From Euryarchaeota archaeon UBA36 (lineage in GTDB: Archaea; Thermoplasmatota; Poseidoniia; Poseidoniales; Thalassarchaeaceae): a stretch of DNA of 24,260 nt. The translations under genes were made by a program, and so were the position numbers. The notes under the pieces were generated by a model. The model did not search any database, was not told where the DNA came from, and saw nothing but the letters and a program-made list of their open reading frames with translations. Of this stretch, positions 6,408 through 15,799 are shown in pieces. Each line of letters starts with the position of its first letter. The stretch's first letter is position 1. Where the stretch lies: assembly GCA_002496485.1 (NCBI GenBank), contig DAJW01000135.1:1-24260 (forward strand), in the 5' to 3' direction.

Positions 6408-8099
6408 GAAAAATTTAGTAATCTTCCTAGCCATATTTTTACCAATTCCAGGAACTTTAGCTAGTTCATCCTCATTAGCGCTAATTATTCCTTGCTTACC
6501 ACCAAAATATCTTAGTAAAGATTGTATCTTTTTCGCCCCCAGACCCTCAATTGCTTCCAAAGGATCATTTAGAGCAATCTTACTACGTCTTTTGGAATGG
6601 AATGAATTAACAAATCTATGAGCTTCATCACGCGCATAGATAAATATTCTACCCTTTCTATCTAGGACATATTCATTTTCATCATCAGTGAATAATCTCT
6701 CTTCTCTTTTCGCCAATGCTGCAACCTTGAAGTAATTGTCATAACCCAAATTTTGGACTAATTGTTTGATTAATGATAGATGGGTAATACCTCCATCTAA
6801 AAGTATTAAATCAGGCCATTCTTCCTGTTTTTTCATCCATCTACTAACTATTTCTTCCATCATAGAAATATCATCTAATGCTTGACTCTTCACCCTGTAA
6901 GTCCTGTACTCTTTCTTAGAAGGCCTTCCATTTCTAAATACCACAGAAGCACCAACTCTAACTTTTCCCATAAGCTGTGCCATATCGAAGCAAACTATGT
7001 GATTAAGATTTTCAATTCCAATTAGAGATGCACCATCATTAGCTGCAATATTTTCTAAATTCCCAGAATTTTTCCATAGTTTCGAGTTTAATTGTACCTC
7101 AGCGTTTCTATCCGCCATAATTCTTAGTTTCGAAAAATTTCCCCTTCTTGGAATTCTAACCTCAACCTTAGATTTTCTTTGTTCGGTTAACCATTCAGTC
7201 ATTTCTAAACCGAGTGGACAAGGCACTAAGATTATTTTTGGAGGTTTACAATTGCCATAATGCTCACTCAAAATTAAAGAAATTGAATCTACAATATCGC
7301 CTTTATGTATTATTGGATAACTTTCCTTAGCTTGAATAATCCCGTCCTTTGCATGAAGAATTACTACACACCCCCTATCTCCTTGAGATGAAAATCCTAC
7401 AGCATCACAATCCTGATAGAATCTGCTTGAAACGATATTTTGAGTGATAGTATTTTGTAATGTAACTATCAAATCTCTAGTCTTAGCAGCATTTTCATAA
7501 TCCAACCGCTCAGAGAAATTATCCATTTCATTCTGTAATTCAACAATTAATTTCCCAGCATTTCCATTCAAAATACTACATACGGTTTCTATTCTATTCG
7601 AATAGCCCCCATATTTTTCATCTTCTATAAATCCAAATGGTAACTTACCTCTTTCATCCCTAATTCCGAAATATCTTCGTATAAGCTTGATCACTCGTTT
7701 TGCATCTCCCACATTCGGAAAAGGACCCCAATATTTCCAATTCTCAAGTGGAGTTCTAGTATAGATAATTCTAGGCAAATCGTCAGATGTGAGTGCAATA
7801 AATGGGTATGATTTATCATCCTTAAGTTGCGAATTATATTTCGGCTTATGTTTACGGATTAGTTGCCGCTCTAAAATTAGAGCCTCAGACGGATTTTGAG
7901 TAACAATAAAATCAATATTTTCCGCTTCCCTTATTAGCTTTGGAATCATTTCTCTATCTGGATTTTTTGAAAAATATGAGCGAACTCTAGATTCCAGATT
8001 TGTAGCCTTTCCAACATATAAAACTCGACCATCAATCCTGCAAAAAAGATACACTCCTGGCTTTTTTGGCATATCAAGATTTTTTGATTTCATGCCCAT
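6399..8099 (-). CDS. uvrC: Excinuclease ABC subunit C
   Basis: This 566-residue protein has the complete UvrC architecture. The N-terminal GIY-YIG nuclease (about residues 9-90, KKPGVYLF..RVLYVGKA) makes the 3' incision. A UVR motif (about 200-235, DYENAAKTRDLI) contacts UvrB. The RNase H-like 5' nuclease domain contains CFDMAQLMG (first catalytic Asp), PDLILLDGG and the DEAHRFVNSFH histidine. Tandem helix-hairpin-helix motifs at the C-terminus (IEGLGAKKIQSLLRYFGG and VPGIGKNMARKI) bind DNA. It works with UvrA and UvrB, which are not in this window. I chose ATG 8099 (MGMKSKNLDMPKKPG); ATG 8093 is equally possible. It is first in the minus-strand operon with taw2 and starts only 27 bp from the divergent STAND ATPase gene. 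UvrABC in archaea is generally attributed to transfer from bacteria. Confidence 0.96.
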   Translation of the reverse strand: MGMKSKNLDMPKKPGVYLFCRIDGRVLYVGKATNLESRVRSYFSKNPDREMIPKLIREAENIDFIVTQNPSEALILERQLIRKHKPKYNSQLKDDKSYPFIALTSDDLPRIIYTRTPLENWKYWGPFPNVGDAKRVIKLIRRYFGIRDERGKLPFGFIEDEKYGGYSNRIETVCSILNGNAGKLIVELQNEMDNFSERLDYENAAKTRDLIVTLQNTITQNIVSSRFYQDCDAVGFSSQGDRGCVVILHAKDGIIQAKESYPIIHKGDIVDSISLILSEHYGNCKPPKIILVPCPLGLEMTEWLTEQRKSKVEVRIPRRGNFSKLRIMADRNAEVQLNSKLWKNSGNLENIAANDGASLIGIENLNHIVCFDMAQLMGKVRVGASVVFRNGRPSKKEYRTYRVKSQALDDISMMEEIVSRWMKKQEEWPDLILLDGGITHLSLIKQLVQNLGYDNYFKVAALAKREERLFTDDENEYVLDRKGRIFIYARDEAHRFVNSFHSKRRSKIALNDPLEAIEGLGAKKIQSLLRYFGGKQGIISANEDELAKVPGIGKNMARKITKFFKE

Positions 8100-8114
8100 A
8101 TGGTGATGCGCCAC

Positions 8115-8120
8115 AGGTGA
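8115..8120 (+). promoter_or_regulatory. Ribosome binding site of the wHTH-STAND ATPase gene
   Basis: AGGTGA is followed by 6 nt and ATG 8127. It supports ATG 8127 over an in-frame GTG at 8154. Confidence 0.6.
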
Positions 8121-8126
8121 ATACAC

Positions 8127-10319
8127 ATGAACTCGTGGTATGGCGGACAGGGTGTGCTCAAACAAGCCCAACTCAAAATCCTATCACATTTAGAAAAATT
8201 TAGTTCCGATTTAGAGGAATCTTGGGACGTCCCAAGGGGACTTTGTTTACCCGGAATCTCTGAAGCTGTAGGGGTAGTTAGATCTGCAGTTCACACTCCC
8301 TTGAATGAATTAGAGAAGGCTGGTTACGTATTCTCTCGTAATGCTCATGTCACCAATGCCGGCTCTAGAAGAAGAAAAGTCGTTCACATCACATATTCTG
8401 GTAGAGAATTAATTTCTAAACTAGAGATTGTTCCTGGAAAGGGTAGAAACTTCGGTCCAATTCCTGAATTGGGATTGATATATGGTAGAGACAAACTATC
8501 CAATCAAATATTTGATTTACTGGTGAAAGGAAATAGCATAATTATCAGTGGACTTGCGGGAATAGGAAAAACTTCCGTTGCTAGATTAATTTCAGAATTA
8601 CTAATGAAAGATGGATGGACAGTAAGATGGTCAACGTGTAATTTAGATTCTGATCCCCATGAAATAGCAAAAATGTGGATAGGAAAATCTGCACCGACAG
8701 ATTCTAGGGCAATAGCATCACTATTTAATCCATCAAAAAACATATTAGTCATAGATGAGATTCAAGAAGTATCTAAGAGGCATATTTCTAGTATACATCA
8801 ATTAATATCTATTTGTAATGAATTTGGGATAGCAACATTATTGATAGTTAGAGCCCCAAATCCATTACCCACTTTAGAAAATTTTCAAGAGTTTAGAGTC
8901 GATGGAATTTCACCACCCGACTCCATCCCGATATTGTCACCAGATTTGACTGAGGAAAGAGCACTTAGAATTTCAGAATCATTAGGTGGACACCCGTTAG
9001 CATTACATTTATGGTCTCCAGAGGATAAACTTCCCGAGAAAGGCGAAGCCGTTCAAGAATTTGTAGAAAATAATGTACTTAAGAGTCTCTCATCTACTGC
9101 TAAGCAATCATTAGATGAATTAAGCATCTCTCCTTTACCTCTTAATATTGAAGAGATATCTAATGAAGATGGAATTGTTGAGTTAGATGACTCAGCAATT
9201 CTAAGATGGAAATCCTCACAATTTGAACCACATCATTTGATTAAAAATGTAAGAAATGCCCAATTAGTAGAGCATCAAATTAAATCATTACATTCCATGC
9301 AAGTTAAGAAATGGTCTGAGATAAAAGGTGAAAGAGCAAGACGAATGGAAGTTTTCCATAGGTTAAAATCTTCAAAACCTAGCGAAGAATGGTTGATAGA
9401 GAATATTTCTTTAGTATTTAAATCAAATAGTACTTCTGCTGCAATATTAGTTGAGGAAGCTCTTGCCGAAGTCGATTCCGAAAAGTTACGCGAATTAGCT
9501 GCAGAAATTGCTTTAGAGCGTGGCGAAGTAGATATTGCGAAAAAACATATAGATTTTCTAGCTTCTGGATCGATGAAAGATTTGCTATTTTCTAGAATCT
9601 ACAGAATTCAAGGCGATTCAGAAACAGCCAATAAATTGGAAAAAGACGCAATCCCATCACTAAATTATTCTGATAGGGTTAGAGCTGAAATTTCATCCTT
9701 AGTAAGAGAATTTGATGACCACCTTCCTGGAAATATTGGCAAATCCATAGCGATGGAAATAATTGATAAATGTGAAAAAGTCAACATCTCTGATTTAGAT
9801 TCTACCGACCAAGGAAATGCTACTCTTTCTTTAGAACTATTAAAGCATAGTGCGGCTCTAAGAAATAACAACTTGGAATTAGCATCAAAATGTAGGGGTA
9901 AAATTGAGAAATATCTTGGAAAAGATAGCTACAGATTGGAAATACTAGACTTCCAATCTAGGCTCTCTGTTAGAGGTGCCAATATACAAGTTTTTGATGC
10001 TGTAGAAGGAGTTCAAAAATTAATTAATAAAATACCAAATACTCTAGAGAAAATAAAGCTAATTCACTTAACCCTAGAGGCATGTAAGTCAGAATTTCCT
10101 GATTGGCTAATTGAAGTACATCAAAACACCCCACCTTCATCGCTTAGTGAAGATAAATCTGCCCACCGAAGGTTAATTGCCCAATGGTGGTATTGGAAGG
10201 GAATACTAAATCCTACTAACAAACTCTCTCACTGGAGAGAAGCGATTAGTAGATTCAAGTTAGCAGAATGTAATAATGCCGCAACCAACTTAGTTCAATT
10301 ATTGTCTAAATCTTTGTAA
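8127..10319 (+). CDS. Winged-helix DNA-binding protein fused to a STAND-type P-loop NTPase with helical repeats
   Basis: This is a 730-residue, probably cytoplasmic protein. Residues about 12-100 form a MarR/ArsR-like winged helix: ISEAVGVVRSAVHTPLNELEKAGYV as recognition region, then a basic wing around SRRRKVVHITYSGREL. An NTPase domain follows: Walker A GLAGIGKT at 142-149, Walker B ILVIDEIQ at 206-213, a sensor-like strand ATLLIVRAPNP near 236-245, and the STAND-type GGHPLALHLW at 287-296. Residues about 300-400 look like a winged-helix arm. From about 400 to the end the chain is all-helical with TPR-like pairs. Known: STAND proteins are signal switches that oligomerise when a ligand meets the repeat region. 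Inference: this is a ligand- or stress-responsive transcription regulator. It diverges from uvrC and lies 45 bp upstream of the surface-protein gene, so either could be a target. Confidence 0.82.
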   Translation: MNSWYGGQGVLKQAQLKILSHLEKFSSDLEESWDVPRGLCLPGISEAVGVVRSAVHTPLNELEKAGYVFSRNAHVTNAGSRRRKVVHITYSGRELISKLEIVPGKGRNFGPIPELGLIYGRDKLSNQIFDLLVKGNSIIISGLAGIGKTSVARLISELLMKDGWTVRWSTCNLDSDPHEIAKMWIGKSAPTDSRAIASLFNPSKNILVIDEIQEVSKRHISSIHQLISICNEFGIATLLIVRAPNPLPTLENFQEFRVDGISPPDSIPILSPDLTEERALRISESLGGHPLALHLWSPEDKLPEKGEAVQEFVENNVLKSLSSTAKQSLDELSISPLPLNIEEISNEDGIVELDDSAILRWKSSQFEPHHLIKNVRNAQLVEHQIKSLHSMQVKKWSEIKGERARRMEVFHRLKSSKPSEEWLIENISLVFKSNSTSAAILVEEALAEVDSEKLRELAAEIALERGEVDIAKKHIDFLASGSMKDLLFSRIYRIQGDSETANKLEKDAIPSLNYSDRVRAEISSLVREFDDHLPGNIGKSIAMEIIDKCEKVNISDLDSTDQGNATLSLELLKHSAALRNNNLELASKCRGKIEKYLGKDSYRLEILDFQSRLSVRGANIQVFDAVEGVQKLINKIPNTLEKIKLIHLTLEACKSEFPDWLIEVHQNTPPSSLSEDKSAHRRLIAQWWYWKGILNPTNKLSHWREAISRFKLAECNNAATNLVQLLSKSL

Positions 10320-10336
10320 TCATCACCACACAAGAG

Positions 10337-10345
10337 ATAACATAT
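10337..10345 (+). promoter_or_regulatory. Possible TATA box upstream of the surface-protein gene
   Basis: ATAACATAT lies about 20-28 nt before ATG 10365, which has no Shine-Dalgarno sequence. That position fits an archaeal TATA box for a leaderless transcript starting at or next to the ATG. The match is weak in an AT-rich genome. Confidence 0.25.
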
Positions 10346-10364
10346 CAGACTCAGGCCGGATGCT

Positions 10365-13300
10365 ATGAGGACTCCCGAACACATAAAATCTAGAGCCTCA
10401 TTAATTCTGACTTTGATATTATTTAGTATAATCAATCCATTCGTGAATGCTCAAATTTCCAATCCCAATACGATTTGGTCTGGTGTAGTAAATCTACCAG
10501 ATGGATATACAATTAATTCCGGAGAGTCAGTTACAGTAATTTCAGGAACTACGATTAGATTGGGCGACGGAGAAAGAATATGGGTTGAGGGAAGACTATC
10601 TATTGAAGGAGATTTTCAGTCTAATGTTAATTTAGAGATTTTAGGAAATGGAAATCACGAAGGAATAAATTTCAACTCAACAAGCCTAGGTTTCGGTTCC
10701 AAAATAGAAAATTTAACTATTACTGACTCAACCTATGGAATCACAATTTATGGATCAGATCCAATAATAATTAATACTACTATAATAAATTCAGATAGAG
10801 TTGGAATAGATATTTTTGACTATGGTAATCCTCGAATATATGACTTAAAAATTTACAATGGCGGTCAGGACATTCATGGAACAACAACTAATTGGAGATA
10901 TGGAATAGGAATTTCTGTAGGTTATCATTCTAGTATTTTCCTCAATAATGCCACAATATCAAATTTGACTACTAGAGGTATAAATTTATGGGGGCAAGCA
11001 GATGGAGTATTGAGAAATCTAGAATTAACCAATATTTCTGGGTCTACATTGGCAGCATGTGCAGCAATTTGGGTAGAAGATAGTGTTCCATTATTTGAAA
11101 ACACTACCATTTTCAGAAGTGATAATGGAATAATTTCTCGCAGTGAGACAGAAAGTTGGCCAAATAGGCCAACATTTGTAAGAACCACGATTGAAGACAG
11201 TCTTTACAGGGGAGTTTTAGTCGACAAATCAAACAAATCCGCATATCTACAACTTGGAAACAGTCAGTCAATATTTGAAGATCTAATAATTAGAGGAACA
11301 GGTGGCCAACTAACAAAAACTCCAGGCCTAGGAATCAACGCATTTGAGGTAAACACTAGCTCCGTCATTTTTACTGGAACTAATGTAATTGAGCAAAATC
11401 CGGTTGTCGGATTTAGAGGATACATGATAGATAACTCGACGAATATTTCCGGACTCATTCTAAAAGAAAATGGACATCCTTCCACAGTATTACCAGATTG
11501 GAAAAAATCCAGTTTGATGATTAGAGTTGCATCTTGGACTAAATCTGGACCTGCTGTAATAAATAATCTTACAATAATCAATTCATCAGGTATAGGTGCA
11601 CACCTAACTAAAGGTGGAATAATAGGGAACAACTGGTCAATTTCAAATTCTGGCAGTACTGGATTAATGTTTAATGAATTCCATCCAAGATTAAGCTCCG
11701 TATCAGTATCAAATAGTTTACGAAGAGGAATCTCGGTGCTCAATTCAGGGAATGTCGAACTTTCTGATATTCATTCTTCAAATAACTCCGCCGAAGGATT
11801 CCTCTTCAGGAATTCAAATTATATTGAAGTCGATGGTAAAAATGTAACTTGCAACAATTGCACCTCTACTAGTGACTTCTCTGGAATGAAAATTATTAAT
11901 TCAGTTGATTTGCAACTGAAAAACACAGAAATAAAGTATCCAGCCAATGGTCTAGGATTAAAAATCTCTAATGGAAACTTAATTCACCCCGGACACGTGG
12001 TAATTGACAAATTAGCTATTATTTCCAACTCTTCAAGTCATGCGATAGAATTTCATAATACATCTGCCAAAGTTAATTTGCTAGATATTTCAGGAGAAAA
12101 TTCAGGTTTATATTGGAGTGGTTCTGAATTAGATTCATATCTCAATAATAGTATGTTTAGTAGTGAAAATACTAATTGCTTATATTTGGAAAATCATCAA
12201 TCATTATTTTCGGACAATATATCCTTCTCATGTCAATTTAGTCCCTCTGTAAATCGAAGCATAGTATCATTTTCTAACTCCAAATTTCTAAATCACACCC
12301 ACTCTTTCAAACTCCTTGGAAGTAGTAATGTTTCATGGATTTCCAGCTCTCCGATTGGAAACCCAACAAATATTGGTAACAATATTCTTGATGTGAGATT
12401 TTTTCTCAAAGTCTTTGTGGTAAATCAGTATTCAATGAATATTCCTAATTCTGAAATATCTATCAATTTCTCAGAGTTTGAAAATCCTAAAGTGATTTCT
12501 TTACCATTTTCAGGTTTCGATGAGCTTGGACCGTTTATAGGAAAAAGATGGAACTCAACAAATTGGAGTGAAACAAATATAGTTAATATAACTTGTAATT
12601 ATGATAATACGTCAAATTCCACTGAACTCGTTAGTATCGATGAAGACAAGAATGTATATTGTAGAATCGATTTAGATAATCAAAAACCATACATTATTTG
12701 GGACTATCCTGAGGATAATCTAGTGACTTCCTCAGGATCCATACTTTCCTTTTCAGCTAACAATAGTTTTGATTTAGATCGAGAGAATCTCATTTATTCA
12801 TGGCAAAGTAATTTGGATGGTAATCTATCTTCTGAATGCGATGGGAATGAAAATGGCTCATATCTGATTGTAAATTTAGAAGATATATGCCTTTCAGATG
12901 GATCTCATCTGATTACACTACTTCTGTGCGATTCTTCTAATAATTGCGTCAATGAAACCAGATCTCTAGTTTTACAAAACTCCCCTCCAATTCTTGTCGC
13001 AGAAGTCTTATCTCACGAATCTTCAGATTCAGGTATGGTATTACTAGGATTGACATCAACCTTGTTAATTTCCCTATTCGGGACATCCGATAAAGAGGAT
13101 AATCTTTGGTGTTGGTACGAATCTGAATTGGAGAATATTGTAATCGACCCCATAAACCCCGTCTGCCCTGAAGAATTCGAGATAAATTTTACAAATCCAT
13201 CCACGGAAAACTTCCTTCTAACGATTTATGCATATGATGGATTTAATAATCCAGTCGAAAAAATCTTTGAAATCACTCTTTATAATGAGTTACCAATTCC

Positions 13301-14993
13301 AAATTTATCTATCTATAGAGATGGTACCAACTCTTCAGATATGATTTATTTCGATAGTAGCAATTCATTTGATCCAGAAGGGGATGAGATTATATTTGAA
13401 TTATATTCTTCAATTGATGGTATTCTAAATTCTGGACAAGGATCGTATTCAGCAGAGTATTGGGGCTATCTTACTAAAGGTATGCACGAAATTACTTTGC
13501 TTGTGAGCGATAATTCCACAGAAAATATTGGTAAATGGAACAGCTTTACAACCAATATTTTTGTCTCAAATTCAGAACCAAAAGTGACAATATCTGAAAA
13601 AATAACAGAATATATGATAGACTCTTCAGATATTATTTCATTCGAACTAATTGATTCCGGAGACTGGGACCTTTCTTGCTCCGATTTTCCAAATAATGGA
13701 TTAGGATTTTATTGTAATCCGCACACTAATTATAGTTCAGATATAGTTAGTGTTTTGTGGGAAAGTGACTTGATTCCATATCCAATTGGCGATTCATGGA
13801 AATTAGAAACGAGATTACCTTCCGGAACCCACAATATTTCAATTACCATTAATGATGGACATGGAAAAATAATCTCAGACTTCATAATAATTACAATATC
13901 TGAGTCAGCACCAATTATTAGATTGGTGAATTTAACATCTTCAATTCCTATAAAATCTAGTAATCCGATTTTATTCGATCTAACTGAATCATTCGATGCA
14001 GATGGAGATCTGTTTACATTAAAATTACTTTCGAACATAGTCCCCGAACCAATAATTAATAATTCTCAATGCTGTAATTCCTTAATCCCAGTTTATTTGG
14101 CTGCCGGAAATCATAAACTAATATTTATTTTAAGTGATACAAAAGGAAATGACAGATATCATTACCAAAACGTTACTGTACTCCCTTCAAATCCAGTTTC
14201 TGTAATCTTTGGGAAGTCCGATGGTGAATATATACCAGCGGGACAAATTATAGAATTAACCTCTCAATCATTTGATTCTGATGGAGATATTATACTATCT
14301 CAGTGGATTGTAGATAATGAATTAATTTCAGATAAAGAATCAGTTTCCTTATCATTAAAACCCGGAGAAAGAACAGTAGATCTATTAGTAACTGACTCTA
14401 GAGGGGCAACATCTATCGATACAATTAATCTGACCATTGGTTTCTCTGAACCCCAACTTAATAATCTAAGTATCTCAATTAAAGAAATAGAGATAGGAAA
14501 ACCCGTGGATACTGTAATTACAGTACACCTAACAGATTTGGATGGTACCTGTGATATGATTGTAGGACAGTTAATTTCTGGAGGTATCTCTGAAGAATTC
14601 TTACTAAATGATGATGGAATTAAAGGAGATGTAAGGGCAGGGGATAATATTTTCTCATATAGATCCTTTTTTACTGTAGATGAAGGGAAAATAGCTAAGT
14701 TAGAAGTATTCGCAGTTGATAATTCAATAAACTATACTAAGAGTGTTTTGACAGTTCCAGTTATAGATGAGGAAGAGAACAACCTACAGAATTTTTTTCA
14801 AAATGATGCAATCTCCTTAATTCTTATCTTAATTATATTATTAGCCATAATAGGGATGTTTTTTCAAATTAGAAGAACTATTGAAATCAATAAAGATATG
14901 GAAGTAATTGAATCTTGGTCTAATTTTTCATCTGATGATGAAACATCAGTAATTTTACCTATAACTTCGGATCCTGAGGGCCCCAAGGAGTGA
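10365..14993 (+). CDS. Giant cell-surface protein: parallel beta-helix, Ig/PKD-like repeats, C-terminal membrane anchor
   Basis: This 1542-residue exported protein begins with a signal peptide (residues 1-29, basic KSR then ASLILTLILF, likely cleavage after VNA). Residues about 40-690 show right-handed parallel beta-helix repeats (NosD/pectate-lyase-like fold), with many short strands ending in turns such as YGITIYGSDP and GNPRIYDLKIYNGG. From about 770 to 1360 come five to six Ig/PKD/cadherin-like modules, each containing an S-FD-DGD motif (SFDLDREN, SFDPEGDE, SFDADGDL, SFDSDGDI). A module with LNDDGIKGDVRAGDNIFSY lies near 1411. A single transmembrane helix (about 1482-1503) and a cytoplasmic tail of about 40 residues close the chain. 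It contains dozens of N-x-S/T sequons. Likely role: surface structure, adhesion or polysaccharide binding; no enzymatic residues can be assigned. The 3' end overlaps the GT2 gene by 35 bp. Confidence 0.88.
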   Translation: MRTPEHIKSRASLILTLILFSIINPFVNAQISNPNTIWSGVVNLPDGYTINSGESVTVISGTTIRLGDGERIWVEGRLSIEGDFQSNVNLEILGNGNHEGINFNSTSLGFGSKIENLTITDSTYGITIYGSDPIIINTTIINSDRVGIDIFDYGNPRIYDLKIYNGGQDIHGTTTNWRYGIGISVGYHSSIFLNNATISNLTTRGINLWGQADGVLRNLELTNISGSTLAACAAIWVEDSVPLFENTTIFRSDNGIISRSETESWPNRPTFVRTTIEDSLYRGVLVDKSNKSAYLQLGNSQSIFEDLIIRGTGGQLTKTPGLGINAFEVNTSSVIFTGTNVIEQNPVVGFRGYMIDNSTNISGLILKENGHPSTVLPDWKKSSLMIRVASWTKSGPAVINNLTIINSSGIGAHLTKGGIIGNNWSISNSGSTGLMFNEFHPRLSSVSVSNSLRRGISVLNSGNVELSDIHSSNNSAEGFLFRNSNYIEVDGKNVTCNNCTSTSDFSGMKIINSVDLQLKNTEIKYPANGLGLKISNGNLIHPGHVVIDKLAIISNSSSHAIEFHNTSAKVNLLDISGENSGLYWSGSELDSYLNNSMFSSENTNCLYLENHQSLFSDNISFSCQFSPSVNRSIVSFSNSKFLNHTHSFKLLGSSNVSWISSSPIGNPTNIGNNILDVRFFLKVFVVNQYSMNIPNSEISINFSEFENPKVISLPFSGFDELGPFIGKRWNSTNWSETNIVNITCNYDNTSNSTELVSIDEDKNVYCRIDLDNQKPYIIWDYPEDNLVTSSGSILSFSANNSFDLDRENLIYSWQSNLDGNLSSECDGNENGSYLIVNLEDICLSDGSHLITLLLCDSSNNCVNETRSLVLQNSPPILVAEVLSHESSDSGMVLLGLTSTLLISLFGTSDKEDNLWCWYESELENIVIDPINPVCPEEFEINFTNPSTENFLLTIYAYDGFNNPVEKIFEITLYNELPIPNLSIYRDGTNSSDMIYFDSSNSFDPEGDEIIFELYSSIDGILNSGQGSYSAEYWGYLTKGMHEITLLVSDNSTENIGKWNSFTTNIFVSNSEPKVTISEKITEYMIDSSDIISFELIDSGDWDLSCSDFPNNGLGFYCNPHTNYSSDIVSVLWESDLIPYPIGDSWKLETRLPSGTHNISITINDGHGKIISDFIIITISESAPIIRLVNLTSSIPIKSSNPILFDLTESFDADGDLFTLKLLSNIVPEPIINNSQCCNSLIPVYLAAGNHKLIFILSDTKGNDRYHYQNVTVLPSNPVSVIFGKSDGEYIPAGQIIELTSQSFDSDGDIILSQWIVDNELISDKESVSLSLKPGERTVDLLVTDSRGATSIDTINLTIGFSEPQLNNLSISIKEIEIGKPVDTVITVHLTDLDGTCDMIVGQLISGGISEEFLLNDDGIKGDVRAGDNIFSYRSFFTVDEGKIAKLEVFAVDNSINYTKSVLTVPVIDEEENNLQNFFQNDAISLILILIILLAIIGMFFQIRRTIEINKDMEVIESWSNFSSDDETSVILPITSDPEGPKE

Positions 14994-15702
14994 TACTCCT
15001 TGTCAATCCCAATCTGTGAGTAAATAAAAATCTCAAATTTAATAACCCATCTCCCCAAGTATTTATCTCAGCTTCCCCAACTCTTTCTCTGTAAGGTACA
15101 CTAACTTCTACAGTTTTCTTTTTTCCTAAATATCTCCTAGCACGAATTTTAAACTCCTGTGAGAGAGGCATACCGTCGTGTTTAGGCCTCACTCGCACAT
15201 CATCAAATATCGATTTCCTAAATACCCACATTCCACTCTGAGAGTCATTAATTCCATACCAATAAAGTATTTTTGCAGTAAAAGATAGAACCCAATTACC
15301 GAAACTATGCATTCCAGACATACTTCCCTCTTCTGATTTCTTCAATCTGTCGCAAGTAATCCAAAGTAAATCTTCATCAATTAGCTTCTTCACTAGCTTA
15401 GGAACCTCTTCACCGGGATATGTACAATCTGCATCCATTGTCACTATCACCTCACCCTTAGCCATTGAAAATCCGGTCTTGTATGCTCGTCCATATCCCT
15501 TCCTAGATTCGAGATAAACCGTAGCTCCTTCAGATTCTGCTAGTTCTCTAGTACGATCGGTAGAATTACCATCAATAATCAAAAAGTCTAGGTTTTCACA
15601 CCAATCATCATTTGGTACTGAGCGAATAGTATCAACTATGGCAGCTTCTTCATTTCTAGTAGGAATTACTACTGTAACATTTACCGGTAGCTTATCTGTC
15701 AT
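14959..15702 (-). CDS. Family 2 glycosyltransferase, dolichyl-phosphate mannosyltransferase-like
   Basis: This 247-residue soluble GT-A fold enzyme starts MTDKLPVNVTVVIPTRNEEAA. It contains the nucleotide-sugar loop DGNSTDRT (44-51) and the metal-binding MDAD (D90, D92) followed by CTYPGEEVPKL, as in the DPM1-like branch. DSQSGMWVFRK and the acceptor-loop segment PLSQEFKIRA come later in the chain. It has no C-terminal membrane helices, unlike many polyprenyl-phosphate transferases. Expected role: transfer of a sugar to a lipid carrier or glycan under assembly at the inner face of the membrane; donor and acceptor unknown. I chose ATG 15702; the frame is open back to 15999, but that extension runs antisense through the GT4 gene and lacks family sequence. 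The start is 97 bp from the divergent GT4 start, and the 3' end overlaps the surface-protein gene. Confidence 0.9.
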   Translation of the reverse strand: MTDKLPVNVTVVIPTRNEEAAIVDTIRSVPNDDWCENLDFLIIDGNSTDRTRELAESEGATVYLESRKGYGRAYKTGFSMAKGEVIVTMDADCTYPGEEVPKLVKKLIDEDLLWITCDRLKKSEEGSMSGMHSFGNWVLSFTAKILYWYGINDSQSGMWVFRKSIFDDVRVRPKHDGMPLSQEFKIRARRYLGKKKTVEVSVPYRERVGEAEINTWGDGLLNLRFLFTHRLGLTRSITPWGPQDPKL

Positions 15703-15799
15703 TGGAATTCCGAGCCTAGGGGGTTTTTTCAACCATACTGTATAGCAATACTCCCGCTCTATTGAAGAATAGTATCTACAGCGGAAGGCGGGGAACCGT

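Noticed and set aside
11264..11743. Open minus-strand frame of 159 codons inside the surface-protein gene
   Set aside because: It is opposite a strong coding region, has no recognisable family or ribosome binding site, and is explained as an antisense shadow.
8127..15702. Reading STAND ATPase plus surface protein plus GT2 as a defence island
   Set aside because: There are no nuclease, toxin, reverse transcriptase or mobile-element markers. The signal peptide, anchor and glycosyltransferases fit a cell-envelope locus better.
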